Numbered from the stretch's first letter, positions 9,112 to 20,050 are shown. The stretch: 64,000 nt of DNA from Mucilaginibacter hurinus (GCF_003324525.1 NZ_QGDC01000002.1:434001-498000); one strand, 5' to 3'. Notes: a model not told the origin generated them from the sequence alone. A program made the numbers and translations.

Positions 9112-9751
9112 GTTTAATACTATTGAAACAGAACGGCAGGTAGCCGAATTCCTATTGCAAATTAAAGCAATTAAATTACAACCCAACAATCCTTTTACAT
9201 GGGCGTCGGGGTGGAAATCACCTATTTATTGCGACAATCGTGTAACCTTATCGCATCCGGCTATACGCACCTATATCAGGCAAAAACTTTCGGCAATGAT
9301 ACAGGAAGAGTTTGGTGCTGTTGGTTGTATTGCTGGTGTAGCAACCGCGGGTATCCCACAGGGCGCACTGGTGGCACAGGAGTTAGGTTTGCCATTTGTT
9401 TACGTACGTGCAAAAGCGAAAGAGCACGGCCGCGGTAACTTAATTGAAGGCGAAATCTCTGCCGGACACCGGGTTGTGGTTATAGAGGATCTTATATCAA
9501 CCGGCAAAAGCAGTTTGCAGGCAGTGGATGCCCTGCGCGAAGCCGGCTGTGATGTTGCGGGGCTCGCGGCAATATTTACATACGGTTTTGATGTTGCTAC
9601 TGAAAATTTTAAAAATGCCAGGTGCCCGTTTTTCACACTCTCAAATTATAATGCGCTTATAAAATACGCCGAAGAGAACCAGTATATTTTACCTGCCGAC
9701 GTTGAGTTGTTAAAGCAATGGCGCGAAAGCCCCGGTACATGGGGGCAATAA
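9110..9751 (+). CDS. pyrE: Orotate phosphoribosyltransferase
   Basis: PyrE joins orotate and PRPP to make orotidine 5'-monophosphate in pyrimidine synthesis. The 213-residue protein has the PRPP-binding motif VVVIEDLISTGKSS near residue 125, the KAKEHGRGN flexible loop with catalytic lysine, and the N-terminal segment FTWASGWKSPIYCDNR typical of the family. The start is ATG 9110, just after a good -7 box. It is followed after 9 bp by a SRPBCC gene on the same strand. Confidence 0.96.
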   Translation: MFNTIETERQVAEFLLQIKAIKLQPNNPFTWASGWKSPIYCDNRVTLSHPAIRTYIRQKLSAMIQEEFGAVGCIAGVATAGIPQGALVAQELGLPFVYVRAKAKEHGRGNLIEGEISAGHRVVVIEDLISTGKSSLQAVDALREAGCDVAGLAAIFTYGFDVATENFKNARCPFFTLSNYNALIKYAEENQYILPADVELLKQWRESPGTWGQ

Positions 9752-9760
9752 ACATTTAGC

Positions 9761-10165
9761 ATGACTATTTTTGAAAGCATAGTACATATAGAACGGCCGG
9801 TAACCGAGATATATCATTTCCTGGCCGACCTTAACAACCATAAGCAATTGATGCCGCCTAACGTACAGGATTGGCGCTCAACCGCTGACGAATGTACGCT
9901 TAGCATACAGAACATGGCTAAACTGCGGTTAGTGGTAGCTAATCGTATAGAAAACGCTCTAATAGACATTGTAGCGGCTGATGAGCCGCCTTTTAAGTTA
10001 AACTTTAAATGGATGCTTGCACAAGAAACTGCTTACACAAGTGTTTCGCTCTCCATTTCGGCAGAACTTAACATGATGATGAAAATGCTTGCATCCGGTC
10101 CACTGCAAAAACTAGCAGACCATCAAACGCAGTCATTATTGGAGTTACTGATGTTGCCCAAATAG
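9761..10165 (+). CDS. SRPBCC-fold protein
   Basis: A 134-residue protein of the START/SRPBCC superfamily, seen from the N-terminus MTIFESIVHIERPVTEIYHFLADLNNHKQLMP, where the beta strand and helix-helix elements of such proteins occur. The family binds hydrophobic ligands; the ligand here is unknown. Spacing of 9 bp to pyrE indicates one transcript. No signal peptide. Confidence 0.8.
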   Translation: MTIFESIVHIERPVTEIYHFLADLNNHKQLMPPNVQDWRSTADECTLSIQNMAKLRLVVANRIENALIDIVAADEPPFKLNFKWMLAQETAYTSVSLSISAELNMMMKMLASGPLQKLADHQTQSLLELLMLPK

Positions 10166-10496
10166 CAACTACATAATTTAATAGATCCTACTCCTTGGTG
10201 ATCTTCGGCCTAAAACCAATAATACATTGGCAATTACCAAACCTATAATTAAAGCTATCATACGGGGTATATAATTGATTAACTAAATATAATAGGTCAA
10301 AATTTATTCCAAATAATGCAGGTGGGTTAAGCAGTGTATATTTTTGCATTTATAACGGCGTAAGCTCTGTTTTAGTGCGCATTTTTAAATAAAACCGCTT
10401 AATTGTTAATAGAATCAATTTAATATTAATACGTGGCTTAAAATTGCTGTAATCAATATTCCACAATTTTCCTCAAAATGTGATCAAAAGTCGCGA
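10166..10496. other. AT-rich gap between convergent units
   Basis: The gap holds a possible 27-codon minus-strand ORF (10178-10261) and an exact forward -7 box, TATTTTTG at 10339-10346, with no gene downstream of it on that strand. No strong terminator is seen for the pyrE unit; CCAAT/ATTGG near 10217-10231 is only a 5-bp stem. Confidence 0.4.
10178..10261 (-). CDS. Possible 27-residue hydrophobic peptide
   Basis: The frame starts MIALIIGLVIANVLLVLG and ends with an Arg/Ser-rich tail, the layout of a small single-span membrane protein with a positive cytoplasmic end. An in-frame stop lies seven codons upstream. There is no exact -7 box and no homologue is recalled, so this may be chance. Confidence 0.22.
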   Translation of the reverse strand: MIALIIGLVIANVLLVLGRRSPRSRIY

Positions 10497-12341
10497 TTAA
10501 GGTATAAATACGCTAAAAGTTGTGCCCTCGCCCACCCGGCTCTGCACCTCAATTTTCCCTCCCATAGCCTCAATCTGGTTTTTAGTGATAAAAAGGCCCA
10601 CGCCTTTAGCATCTGTGTTGCCATGAAAAGTTTTATACATGCCAAACAAGTTATGACCATGCTTATCCATATCTATCCCCCGGCCATTGTCGCATACACT
10701 TAGTATGCCTGCTTGGCCCTCTGGTAAATAACCTATAGTAATTTCTGGCGCCCTATGTTCGCACTTGTAACGTATGCTATTGGTTAAAAAATTAAGTAAA
10801 ATGCTCTCCAGGTAAGCCGGATGATAGTCAATTTCTACACTACTATCAACCTTATTGTAAATAATTGCGTTGTGGCGGCCAATTTCGGCAGCAAGCACAT
10901 TAATGGTTTTATTAATGTAGCTGTTAAGATTTACTTTGACTTTTTGCAGGCCGGTGTTTGTTTGAATAGAAACTACATCGTTAAGGTTAAGAATTGTTTC
11001 ATTTAGCTGAGCAGATACATTTTCAAGCAATTGCAGGTATTCAACCCTTTCGTCAGGCGAAGTATGCGGATCATTCACAAGGTTTATAAGTGATTGAAAA
11101 TTACCGGCATGCGTTCGTAAATTGTGCGATACGATGTAAGCAAAATTTAAAAGGCGGTTATTTTGCTGGCTTACAATATCAAGGGTTTGTTTTATTTGTT
11201 CTTCTTTTAGCTTTTTATCAGTTATATCCTGCACGTGCGAAATGTAATGCAAAGCGTTACCTTCATCATCGCGCACCAACGATACACTCAACAATGTCCA
11301 TATCACATCGCCATTTTTATGGAAATAACGCTTTTCCATTTGATAGTTCTGTATATCGCCGGCAAGCAATTTTCTTAAAAGCTGTAAATCGGCTTCCAGG
11401 TCATTCGGGTAGGTGATCTCCTGAAATGTTATTTCATTTAATTCTTCCTGCGTATATCCCAAACATTCAACCAGCTTTTGATTAACCTTTAACCATCTGC
11501 CTTCCGGTGATACCAGCGCCATGCCAATGGTTGAGTTTTCAAATGCACCCTTAAACCTATCTTCGCTGTTTTTTAACTCCTGCTCAACCTTCTTCTTGTC
11601 ATTTATATCTTGCAGTGTGCCAAAAACCTTTACGCAGCGTCCATTATCAAATTCAGCGTTACCAATTACCCGCACCCACAGTTCCTTACCACTTGTAGTA
11701 ATCAGTATAGCTTCTACATCAAAGGGCTGGCCGGTTATAATAGCTTTGTCTACCGCTTCCCTTATTTTTTCGCGGCTATCGCCTTCTTTATAAAATTCGA
11801 GCCTGGTTTCCAGGCGTGGTTCGTAATCAAGCGGTACCTCGTAAATTTGCTTTGTAACCCGTGTCCATGCTACCTTACCTGTAACTACGTCTATTTCCCA
11901 TCCGCCCAGCCTTACGCTCAGGTTGGTTTTATTGAGCAAGTCTTTGGTTTTTTTGAGCTTTTGCTCAATTAACTTTTGGTTGGTAACATCAATATGCCAG
12001 CCAACCATACGTGCTGGCTTACCGGCGTGATCCCACTCAGCCACCATACCGGTTGAATTTATCCAAATGATGGATCCGTTTTTATGCCAGTATCTTACCG
12101 TAACACGAAACGTGTCCTTACTCCCGCTATCCAGAAATTTATTTAACGCCTGCGTTGCCGGGCCTATGTCGTCAGCATGAATTAATGATTGCCAGCCGTA
12201 AGGTGTGCTATCCAACTCAGAGTCATCATATCCGAACATTGACTTAAATGACGGACTTAAATAAGTTGTATTATTTTTTATATCCCAGTCCCATATGCCG
12301 GCCAGCCCGCGATCTAAAATAATACGGTAAACATCATCCAT
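10497..12341 (-). CDS. Soluble triple-PAS histidine kinase
   Basis: A 614-residue cytosolic sensor kinase with no membrane segment. Three PAS/PAC units span about residues 10-125, 135-255 and 265-385; the first and third contain the HADDIGPAT/YPNDLEADL and YWHKNGSIIWI/YFHKNGDVIWT hallmarks of the PAS_3 fold. The H-box is SHNLRTHAGN (His about 406), followed by an ATPase domain with N-box LNFLTNSIRYK, G1 DNGRGID and G2 KGVGLFITK. No cofactor-binding residue can be assigned to the PAS domains. No response regulator is adjacent. It is probably monocistronic. Confidence 0.9.
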   Translation of the reverse strand: MDDVYRIILDRGLAGIWDWDIKNNTTYLSPSFKSMFGYDDSELDSTPYGWQSLIHADDIGPATQALNKFLDSGSKDTFRVTVRYWHKNGSIIWINSTGMVAEWDHAGKPARMVGWHIDVTNQKLIEQKLKKTKDLLNKTNLSVRLGGWEIDVVTGKVAWTRVTKQIYEVPLDYEPRLETRLEFYKEGDSREKIREAVDKAIITGQPFDVEAILITTSGKELWVRVIGNAEFDNGRCVKVFGTLQDINDKKKVEQELKNSEDRFKGAFENSTIGMALVSPEGRWLKVNQKLVECLGYTQEELNEITFQEITYPNDLEADLQLLRKLLAGDIQNYQMEKRYFHKNGDVIWTLLSVSLVRDDEGNALHYISHVQDITDKKLKEEQIKQTLDIVSQQNNRLLNFAYIVSHNLRTHAGNFQSLINLVNDPHTSPDERVEYLQLLENVSAQLNETILNLNDVVSIQTNTGLQKVKVNLNSYINKTINVLAAEIGRHNAIIYNKVDSSVEIDYHPAYLESILLNFLTNSIRYKCEHRAPEITIGYLPEGQAGILSVCDNGRGIDMDKHGHNLFGMYKTFHGNTDAKGVGLFITKNQIEAMGGKIEVQSRVGEGTTFSVFIP

Positions 12342-12606
12342 AAAAGATTGTAAAAAAATATGCTATATATATTGGGAGAAAATTGGTTATTAACTTAAAA
12401 TCTATTGCTATTTTACAAATGCAGTCTGTTAAATTTTATTGGTTCAGACCTTATGGTAAAAGAGCTAAATTTTAGCCATTAAAATTAAAGATTTATTACA
12501 CCTAAATTATAAATTAATATCATGTCAACAAATATTATTGCAGGTAAAATATAAAGCGGAAACCCCCAATTATCGCCGGTTTCTTTAATCTTGAATTAAT
12601 TAACCG

Positions 12607-12614
12607 TATTTTTG
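12607..12614 (+). promoter_or_regulatory. Putative -7 box for the ABC-F gene
   Basis: TATTTTTG matches TAnnTTTG exactly, 20 bp before the ATG at 12635. The 293-bp gap upstream is AT-rich and otherwise featureless. Confidence 0.45.
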
Positions 12615-12625
12615 CGCCAAATTAA

Positions 12626-14263
<1,638 letters not shown>

Positions 14264-14268
14264 TAATT

Positions 14269-14308
14269 AGCGGCGTGCGGGTAGCTACATGGTAACTCGC
14301 ACGCTGCT
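14269..14308 (+). terminator. Stem-loop after the ABC-F gene
   Basis: AGCGGCGTGCG (14269-14279) pairs with CGCACGCTGCT (14298-14308) with one G-T type mismatch, 6 bp after the stop. The stem is strong but there is no T-tract, so it may act as a 3' stabiliser rather than a terminator. Confidence 0.4.
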
Positions 14309-14456
14309 GAAATAACCGGCTATAAAACTTCTGTTATACAGAACGCCTTGACCATCTACAAGCATCGGGGCATAACAAACAACCCTTACTGGGCTAAAGT
14401 CACTAAATTACCGTCAACAATGTAAGATATTATCTGTGCTTCGCTGCGACATACTT

Positions 14457-15662
14457 TTAATGTCCGCTATACGGTGTCTTGGTCCAATAAAACATGTAGA
14501 CGAACCCAACAATCAATATCCCGGCAGAGGCGTATAATAACGGAGGGATCATTTGTATTACGTCATTAAAAAACCAGCCGGCAAGCAATGCTCCCAAACC
14601 TATACCTACTTCAAGGGCTATGTACATGGTGGCGTTTGCCTTACCCCGTTGATCGGGCGATGCCAGGTCTATCGTCCAGGCACTTATAGCCGGCGACATA
14701 ATACCGCCGCCAATACCAAACAGTACCGCGCCGGCCATCAATCCGCTAAAACTTTCGTAAGCGGCCATAACAATAAGGGACATAGCCGTAATAATTAACC
14801 CCGTACGAATTACCTGTACCCGGCCGTAACTATCAGACATGCGGCCTGCTATAAACCTGATGAACAGCGACGCAACGGTAAACACCATAAAAAACAAACC
14901 TTTATTTGCTACGCCAAGATAAGCAGCCCAATCAGGTATAATAGTAACGATAACACCATACGGCATGTAACCGAGCAATGTAACTACGCCTGCCGGTATT
15001 ACCGGGAGGTCGATTATATCATGCCTGGATATATTAAACATGGATAAACTGAAACGTTGCTTATGCATCAATGTTTTCTTCATATTAAATAGGATGGCGA
15101 TAGACAACAATGCGAGTACTGATGATGTATAAAACAATACGTTAATTGAAAACCAGTTGGTAATCGCGCTGCCTATGGCCGGGCCCAGTGCCATGCCGGT
15201 GCTGAAACAAATACCATGTATACCCATTGCCTCACCCCAGCGGTTTTGCGGAACAATATCGGCCACATATGCCGCCGTAGCCGTTGGTTTAAAGCCAGTA
15301 GAGAAGCCATGAAAAAGACGCAAAAACAGAAAGCCGCTTACGGCAGTAAGCACGGGATATAAAAATCCGCACAGAAAACACACTAATGACCCTACCGCCA
15401 TTACAGGCACCCGGCCAAGCGTATCAGTAAGTTTACCACTAAACGGCCGTGACAGTGCCGCTGTAAGTGTAAACAACGCAATTATTAATCCCTTGTACTC
15501 CGCACCGCCCAAACTACTAAGGTACGCAGGTAACTCCGGTATCAGCATATTGAAGCTGGCCGAAAACAGCAGTGAGCTTAGACATACCAGGGCAAAATGA
15601 GCATTGTATATGGGGTGGACAGGTTTTGAGGCACTATTTGTGAAAGCAGTTGTATCGTCCAT
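14457..15662 (-). CDS. MFS transporter
   Basis: A 401-residue inner-membrane secondary transporter with about 12 hydrophobic helices. The loop 2-3 motif SRPFSGKLTDTLGRVP and its equivalent in the second half, IRFIAGRMSDSYGRVQ, are the MFS signature. The pattern resembles drug or sugar efflux carriers of the YfcJ/arabinose-export type, but the substrate cannot be assigned. The start is ATG 15662 (MDDTTAF), because an exact -7 box lies 10 bp upstream; a longer frame to 15701 would run over that promoter. Confidence 0.87.
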   Translation of the reverse strand: MDDTTAFTNSASKPVHPIYNAHFALVCLSSLLFSASFNMLIPELPAYLSSLGGAEYKGLIIALFTLTAALSRPFSGKLTDTLGRVPVMAVGSLVCFLCGFLYPVLTAVSGFLFLRLFHGFSTGFKPTATAAYVADIVPQNRWGEAMGIHGICFSTGMALGPAIGSAITNWFSINVLFYTSSVLALLSIAILFNMKKTLMHKQRFSLSMFNISRHDIIDLPVIPAGVVTLLGYMPYGVIVTIIPDWAAYLGVANKGLFFMVFTVASLFIRFIAGRMSDSYGRVQVIRTGLIITAMSLIVMAAYESFSGLMAGAVLFGIGGGIMSPAISAWTIDLASPDQRGKANATMYIALEVGIGLGALLAGWFFNDVIQMIPPLLYASAGILIVGFVYMFYWTKTPYSGH

Positions 15663-15671
15663 TACTATGGG

Positions 15672-15679
15672 CAAAGATA
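15672..15679 (-). promoter_or_regulatory. Putative -7 box for the MFS gene
   Basis: The minus strand reads TATCTTTG, an exact TAnnTTTG match, 9 bp before the ATG at 15662. It decides the start codon of the transporter. Confidence 0.45.
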
Positions 15680-15890
15680 AAATTGAGTAATTATCGCCCA
15701 ATAGTTTTACTGAGACGTTACAATCTGGATTAATATAGTAAGCAATATCATCGTAATGCGAGATTTATTAAAATATTAACAAAAAATAATTACCATGTTT
15801 ATAAATATATTAATAAATTTAACTGTTTTATATTGAAAAGAATTAAATATGAGAGACCTAACATTTGCACTACTTTTTAACTTATAACTG

Positions 15891-17333
15891 ATGCTTTTTA
15901 ATTCTATTGAATTTCTTTTCTTTTTACCAGTTGTATTCTTGATATATTGGTTCGTTTTAAAAAACAGCGTAAAAGCACAAAACATTTTCATCCTGGCTGC
16001 AAGCTATTTATTTTATGGTTGGTGGGATTGGCGTTTCGTTTTCCTGCTGATGCTTTCCACTTTTATTGATTATTATTTTGGGCTGGTTATTCACAATTCG
16101 CAAAGTCGAAAAAAGTTTTTTTTGTGGTTGAGTATTTTTAACAATCTTATTATACTATGTTTTTTCAAATATTACAATTTTTTTGCCGACTCTGCAGGAG
16201 TATTGTTGAGCAGTATGGGTTTTAAGGTACATCCATATATATTAGATATTGCCTTACCCGTTGGCATTTCTTTTTATACCTTTCACGGGATTTCATATGT
16301 AATTGATATATATCGTGGAAACACAATCCCTACTAAAAACTTTGTAAACTACGCAGCATTTGTTTGTTTTTTCCCATTGCTTGTTGCGGGCCCCATTGAA
16401 AGGGCTACTCACCTTTTACCCCAAATCGAAACTAATCGAATTTTTAGTTACGAGAAAGCCGTCGACGGCTTGCGCCAGATGCTCTGGGGTTTTTTTAAAA
16501 AAGTTGTTGTAGCGGACAACTGCGCTATTTATGTAAACCAGATATTTGATAATTATGAGACTTTACCAGCTACTACCCTGTTAATCGGCGGTATATACTT
16601 CGCATTTCAGATATACTGCGATTTTTCGGGTTATTCAGATATAGCATTAGGCTGCGCCAGGCTATTTGGCTTTGAACTGCTGCGTAATTTCGCTTATCCG
16701 TATTTTTCACGCGATATCGCGGAGTTTTGGCGGCGTTGGCACATATCACTTACTACATGGTTTCGTGATTATCTTTACATTCCTTTGGGAGGTAGCAGAG
16801 GTTCAGTTTTTATTGTAATTCGTAACACCTTTATCATATTTATTGTAAGTGGCTTTTGGCATGGGGCTAACTGGACCTTTATTGCTTGGGGTTTTCTAAA
16901 CGCCTTGTATTTTTTACCTCTGATGTTACGTGGTAGCAACCGTAAAAACGTCGACCTAATCGCTAAAGGCCGTACGCTTCCGACTCTTCGCGAGTTGACA
17001 CAGATGCTCGCCACATTTGCGTTGAGTGTTTTTGCCTGGATATTTTTCAGGGCCAGCAGCATAGCGGAGGCTTTAATATATTTAAAACGAATCTTTACCA
17101 CATCGTGGCTGTCAGCTCCAAAATACACAGGTATTGAGATCTTACTGCCGTTACTCATCGCATCGATGCTTGTAATAGAGTGGCTAAACCGCGAAAAGCA
17201 GCATGCGCTACAAGATATTTCGGGCCCTCTATTTAAACATAAATTCTTTCGCTGGAGCTATTATTGCATACTCGCATGGTTAATAATATGGGTTGGCGCA
17301 CAGCAGCAAAATTTTATATATTTCCAATTTTAA
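15891..17333 (+). CDS. MBOAT family O-acyltransferase (AlgI/PatA-like)
   Basis: A 480-residue multi-span membrane-bound O-acyltransferase. Members move acyl groups, usually acetyl, across the membrane to polysaccharide or peptidoglycan. The family blocks are clear: YFLYGWWDW near the N-terminus, ALPVGISFYTFHGISYVIDIY, GYSDIALGCARLFG, WRRWHISLTTWFRDY and the catalytic histidine in SGFWHGANWTF. The next gene begins 3 bp later and encodes an SGNH-like partner, the same pairing as in alginate and peptidoglycan acetylation systems. The acetylated polymer is unknown. A near-consensus TAACATTTG lies about 30 bp upstream. Confidence 0.9.
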   Translation: MLFNSIEFLFFLPVVFLIYWFVLKNSVKAQNIFILAASYLFYGWWDWRFVFLLMLSTFIDYYFGLVIHNSQSRKKFFLWLSIFNNLIILCFFKYYNFFADSAGVLLSSMGFKVHPYILDIALPVGISFYTFHGISYVIDIYRGNTIPTKNFVNYAAFVCFFPLLVAGPIERATHLLPQIETNRIFSYEKAVDGLRQMLWGFFKKVVVADNCAIYVNQIFDNYETLPATTLLIGGIYFAFQIYCDFSGYSDIALGCARLFGFELLRNFAYPYFSRDIAEFWRRWHISLTTWFRDYLYIPLGGSRGSVFIVIRNTFIIFIVSGFWHGANWTFIAWGFLNALYFLPLMLRGSNRKNVDLIAKGRTLPTLRELTQMLATFALSVFAWIFFRASSIAEALIYLKRIFTTSWLSAPKYTGIEILLPLLIASMLVIEWLNREKQHALQDISGPLFKHKFFRWSYYCILAWLIIWVGAQQQNFIYFQF

Positions 17334-17336
17334 TAT

Positions 17337-18245
17337 ATGACAGCGAAAAAATTTTTAAGTCAGTTCATGTTGTTTACAGCGCTGTTCTTAGTGGCAAACT
17401 CATTACTTATAAGTGCAATTTATTATATCCTGAATAAAGCCTCATTCCAATTACCAACGGGAAAGAATATATTAATACTAGGTGACTCTCATACGGCTCT
17501 TGGTATTAATGATAAGTATATACCGCGAGCACTTAACATGTCTTCAGAAGGCGAAGGTTACCTTTACACTTATATAAAACTAAAGAAGTTCATAGCTGAC
17601 AATCGGAAATTAGATACCGTGCTACTCTCGTTTAATTTTAATAGTGTGTATACCGAGAAGGATGAGTGGACAATTGGAGATGAATATATAGTTGAAAGAG
17701 TACCTCATTATTTTCCTTTCCTAGGCTGTCGGGAGATTAGGCTTTTTGCTTTAAAACCATCTTTTTACGAATCACTATTGAAAATTCCGGTAAAAAGCAA
17801 ACGTAGTGTTTTCGAATTATTAACAGGAAATTTCACACTCGCTGACCTACATATAGGTGGCTATGTGAATAATAAAGAAAGAAAGATTGAAAAATCATTA
17901 GCAAAACTAAATAAAGATCCACATAATATAAGGTTTGAAGGTTATTCTCAGTATCAAACAGAATATCTTAATGGAATTGTAAAAGCATGTGATAGTGCTG
18001 GAATTAAATTGATATTGATTAATATGCCAATTTTTAAAGATGCTCAAAGATTTTTTAACAAACAGGATTATTACAGGTATTATAAAAACCATTTGTCGCA
18101 ATTAACTTTATGGGATTTTCATGATATGAATATTAAGCCAGAAAGCTTCCGGGACGCTGACCACCTTAATTTTTATGGTGCAAAAGACTTTTCTCTTTTT
18201 ATTAAAACAAAACTCGACTCAAGCCAGCAAAGTCATTTGTTTTAG
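17337..18245 (+). CDS. SGNH hydrolase-like partner of the MBOAT protein
   Basis: A 302-residue protein with one N-terminal membrane anchor (about 9-32), then a periplasmic domain. It has the SGNH block I NILILGDSHTALG, with Ser as expected nucleophile, and a C-terminal DADHLNFYGA holding the Asp-His pair, as in AlgJ/AlgX and DUF1574-type proteins. It probably completes acetyl transfer outside the membrane. It lies 3 bp after the MBOAT gene, so the two form one operon. Codon use is more AT-rich than its surroundings, especially in the second half, which may indicate transfer or relaxed selection. Confidence 0.72.
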   Translation: MTAKKFLSQFMLFTALFLVANSLLISAIYYILNKASFQLPTGKNILILGDSHTALGINDKYIPRALNMSSEGEGYLYTYIKLKKFIADNRKLDTVLLSFNFNSVYTEKDEWTIGDEYIVERVPHYFPFLGCREIRLFALKPSFYESLLKIPVKSKRSVFELLTGNFTLADLHIGGYVNNKERKIEKSLAKLNKDPHNIRFEGYSQYQTEYLNGIVKACDSAGIKLILINMPIFKDAQRFFNKQDYYRYYKNHLSQLTLWDFHDMNIKPESFRDADHLNFYGAKDFSLFIKTKLDSSQQSHLF

Positions 18246-18694
18246 TGGCGTTCTTGTATTAAGGGGCTACCACCGCCTTTTGTTTGTTGTCCTCAATGGT
18301 TCAAAAACAACTATAGTTGACAGAATAAAGCAAATGTATCAGCCAAAACCGCTTGAATAATACTATCACAAAACAATAAGCATTTAGTTTGGGTGGATTA
18401 TGCTAGATCGAAAGTTATACGAGCCACTACAGTTAATGCCTGTCTTTAATCATGCAAGAAATATTTTTGTGATTCTGATGAACTTATTTAAGATGATTAC
18501 CTTTACTTTTCTTGGCCATTCATGTTGCTAAGGGTGTAAGATAAAATATTAATTTATACTTTTTATATTACATAGCCATTGAAACGGCTAAAACCAAGCC
18601 GAACCAATACTTTTTTTTAACACCTATTGCATTTATTATCAAATAATTATACTTTAGCATTAACTTATTTTAACCTTATATAAACGTTAAACCT
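18246..18694. other. Gap without a recognisable gene
   Basis: About 450 bp of AT-rich sequence. A forward frame that begins inside the previous gene continues to 18360 but shows no conserved features and looks like chance. TACTTTAG near 18650 is one mismatch from the -7 box and may serve the gene at 18695. No repeat or hairpin of note. Confidence 0.4.
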
Positions 18695-19126
18695 ATGTTA
18701 TACGTAATTATCGCGCTTGCGGTTGCAGCAATTGTATATTTTTTTAAAACCGCTAAAAAAACACGACTTGATATTAAGCAGGAAGACTTGTATCAAAAAT
18801 TCAAATCAATCACTGATGCCCTTAATGCCACTGCTTTTGAAAACAAAGGTCACGTTATTAAGCTGAACAATCACAGCTATAATCTTTATAAAGAAGGCGC
18901 AAACCAGTTGCTAAACTTTGCTATTGAAGGTAATAATTTAACAATTACCTGGCGGTTTAAACATCTTAAAAGAGAAACCAAGCACGAAAGAACCTTTCAC
19001 AATATTAGCCAGGATGCGGCCGAACAGGAAAAACTCGCGCTGACGCTGATTGGCGAAATGAATGTTATTATTGAAAGGTTGCAAACCAGCGTTGAAAGGC
19101 CCCAGACAGTATTGGTAAACAATTAA
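18695..19126 (+). CDS. Membrane-anchored hypothetical protein
   Basis: A 143-residue protein with a single N-terminal transmembrane helix (MLYVIIALAVAAIVYFF) followed by lysines and a soluble, probably cytosolic domain with beta-rich centre (HVIKLNNHSYNLYKEG, LTITWRFKHL). No family is recognised. The conserved positively charged stop-transfer segment and coding-like codon use support a real gene. It stands alone between the acetylation pair and the RidA-like gene. Confidence 0.6.
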   Translation: MLYVIIALAVAAIVYFFKTAKKTRLDIKQEDLYQKFKSITDALNATAFENKGHVIKLNNHSYNLYKEGANQLLNFAIEGNNLTITWRFKHLKRETKHERTFHNISQDAAEQEKLALTLIGEMNVIIERLQTSVERPQTVLVNN

Positions 19127-19275
19127 TCTTCCGCCGACACACTTACCGGGGATCTACCTGTAATACAGCAATTTATTGTCCTACCCCATCTTATGCCTGA
19201 TGGGGTTTGTTTTGCCATGTTACGCACCGCGAATTAAAGACTGATAATTATATTTACGGTTTATTAATCGATATC

Positions 19276-19743
19276 ATGCATCCGTTAAATAAACTGGCCG
19301 AACTCAATATTGATCTCACTGACCGGCCGCAGCCGGGGGGCAATTATGTTTCATTAAACATAAGGGGCAACATTGGTTATGTTGCCATACAATTTCCGAT
19401 AAATGGCGGTAACCGGTTATATACCGGGAGGTTTGGGTCAACGCTATCAACTGCCGAAGGATACCAGGCCGGGAAGCTATGCGCCGTTAACGTGCTTCGT
19501 CAAATACACCATTATGTAGGTTTAGATAATATCGAGGGTATTAACCATGCCGATATCTATTACCAGGCTGCAGGTGACTGGGATGAAGGCCCTAAAGTTG
19601 CCGACGGCGTGTCAGACATCTTTACAGAAATTTTAGGTGATGCAGGCGTCCACAGCCGTGGCATTTACGGCGTGGAAAGATTATCACGAAATTTTAGCAT
19701 TGGTGTAACCGCCTCTTTTACGCTAAAGAATTCATGCACATAA
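19276..19743 (+). CDS. RidA/YjgF-like protein
   Basis: A 155-residue protein of the YjgF/RidA-like group with the longer layout found in Bacteroidota and proteobacterial relatives: N-terminal LNKLAELNIDLTDRPQPGGNYV, then GRFGSTLSTAEGYQAGKLCAVNVLRQIHHY in pattern and a C-terminal RGIYGVERLSRNFSIGV. RidA deaminates reactive enamine/imine intermediates; whether this branch does so is unknown because its active-site arginine context differs. Start chosen at ATG 19276 (MHPLNK), since the upstream 23 codons are not conserved in type. Followed by tRNA-Lys. Confidence 0.75.
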   Translation: MHPLNKLAELNIDLTDRPQPGGNYVSLNIRGNIGYVAIQFPINGGNRLYTGRFGSTLSTAEGYQAGKLCAVNVLRQIHHYVGLDNIEGINHADIYYQAAGDWDEGPKVADGVSDIFTEILGDAGVHSRGIYGVERLSRNFSIGVTASFTLKNSCT

Positions 19744-19803
19744 CGGCACACCTCTGATTTATTCCGAAAATAATCGTTTATTTGCTGCACCAAAAAATAT
19801 CAT

Positions 19804-19876
19804 GACTCCGTAGCTCAGTTGGTAGAGCAACAGACTCTTAATCTGTGGGTCCTGAGTTCGAGCCTCAGCGGGGTCA
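19804..19876 (+). tRNA. tRNA-Lys (anticodon CTT)
   Basis: A 73-nt cloverleaf: acceptor GACTCCG pairs with CGGGGTC and the discriminator is A; D-loop contains AGTTGGTAGA; the anticodon stem ACAGA/TCTGT encloses loop CTCTTAA with anticodon CTT; the T-loop is GTTCGAGCC. CCA is not encoded. An intrinsic terminator follows 10 nt later. Confidence 0.95.
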
Positions 19877-19886
19877 CTGGTTGATA

Positions 19887-19921
19887 GGGATAGCAGCAAC
19901 AGTTAGCTATCCCTTTTTTTG
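19887..19921 (+). terminator. Terminator of tRNA-Lys
   Basis: GGGATAGC (19887-19894) pairs perfectly with GCTATCCC (19906-19913), followed by eight T residues. A textbook intrinsic terminator placed directly after the tRNA. Confidence 0.9.
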
Positions 19922-20011
19922 TATATTATCATTGTTGCACTTCGGTACTATTTATTATATGCTGAATGACGATCAGGGAATAATTCACATAGCAAGTAAA
20001 CCAAAAGCAGT

Positions 20012-20019
20012 TATTTTTG
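20012..20019 (+). promoter_or_regulatory. Putative -7 box for the gene at 20051
   Basis: TATTTTTG is an exact TAnnTTTG match, 31 bp before the ATG. Confidence 0.4.
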
Positions 20020-20050
20020 TCTAATTCATACCTCCCTATATTTTTTTGTT

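Noticed and set aside
18175-18360. Open frame running past the SGNH gene
   Set aside because: It overlaps a conserved gene, lacks a promoter and shows no recognisable features beyond 18245.
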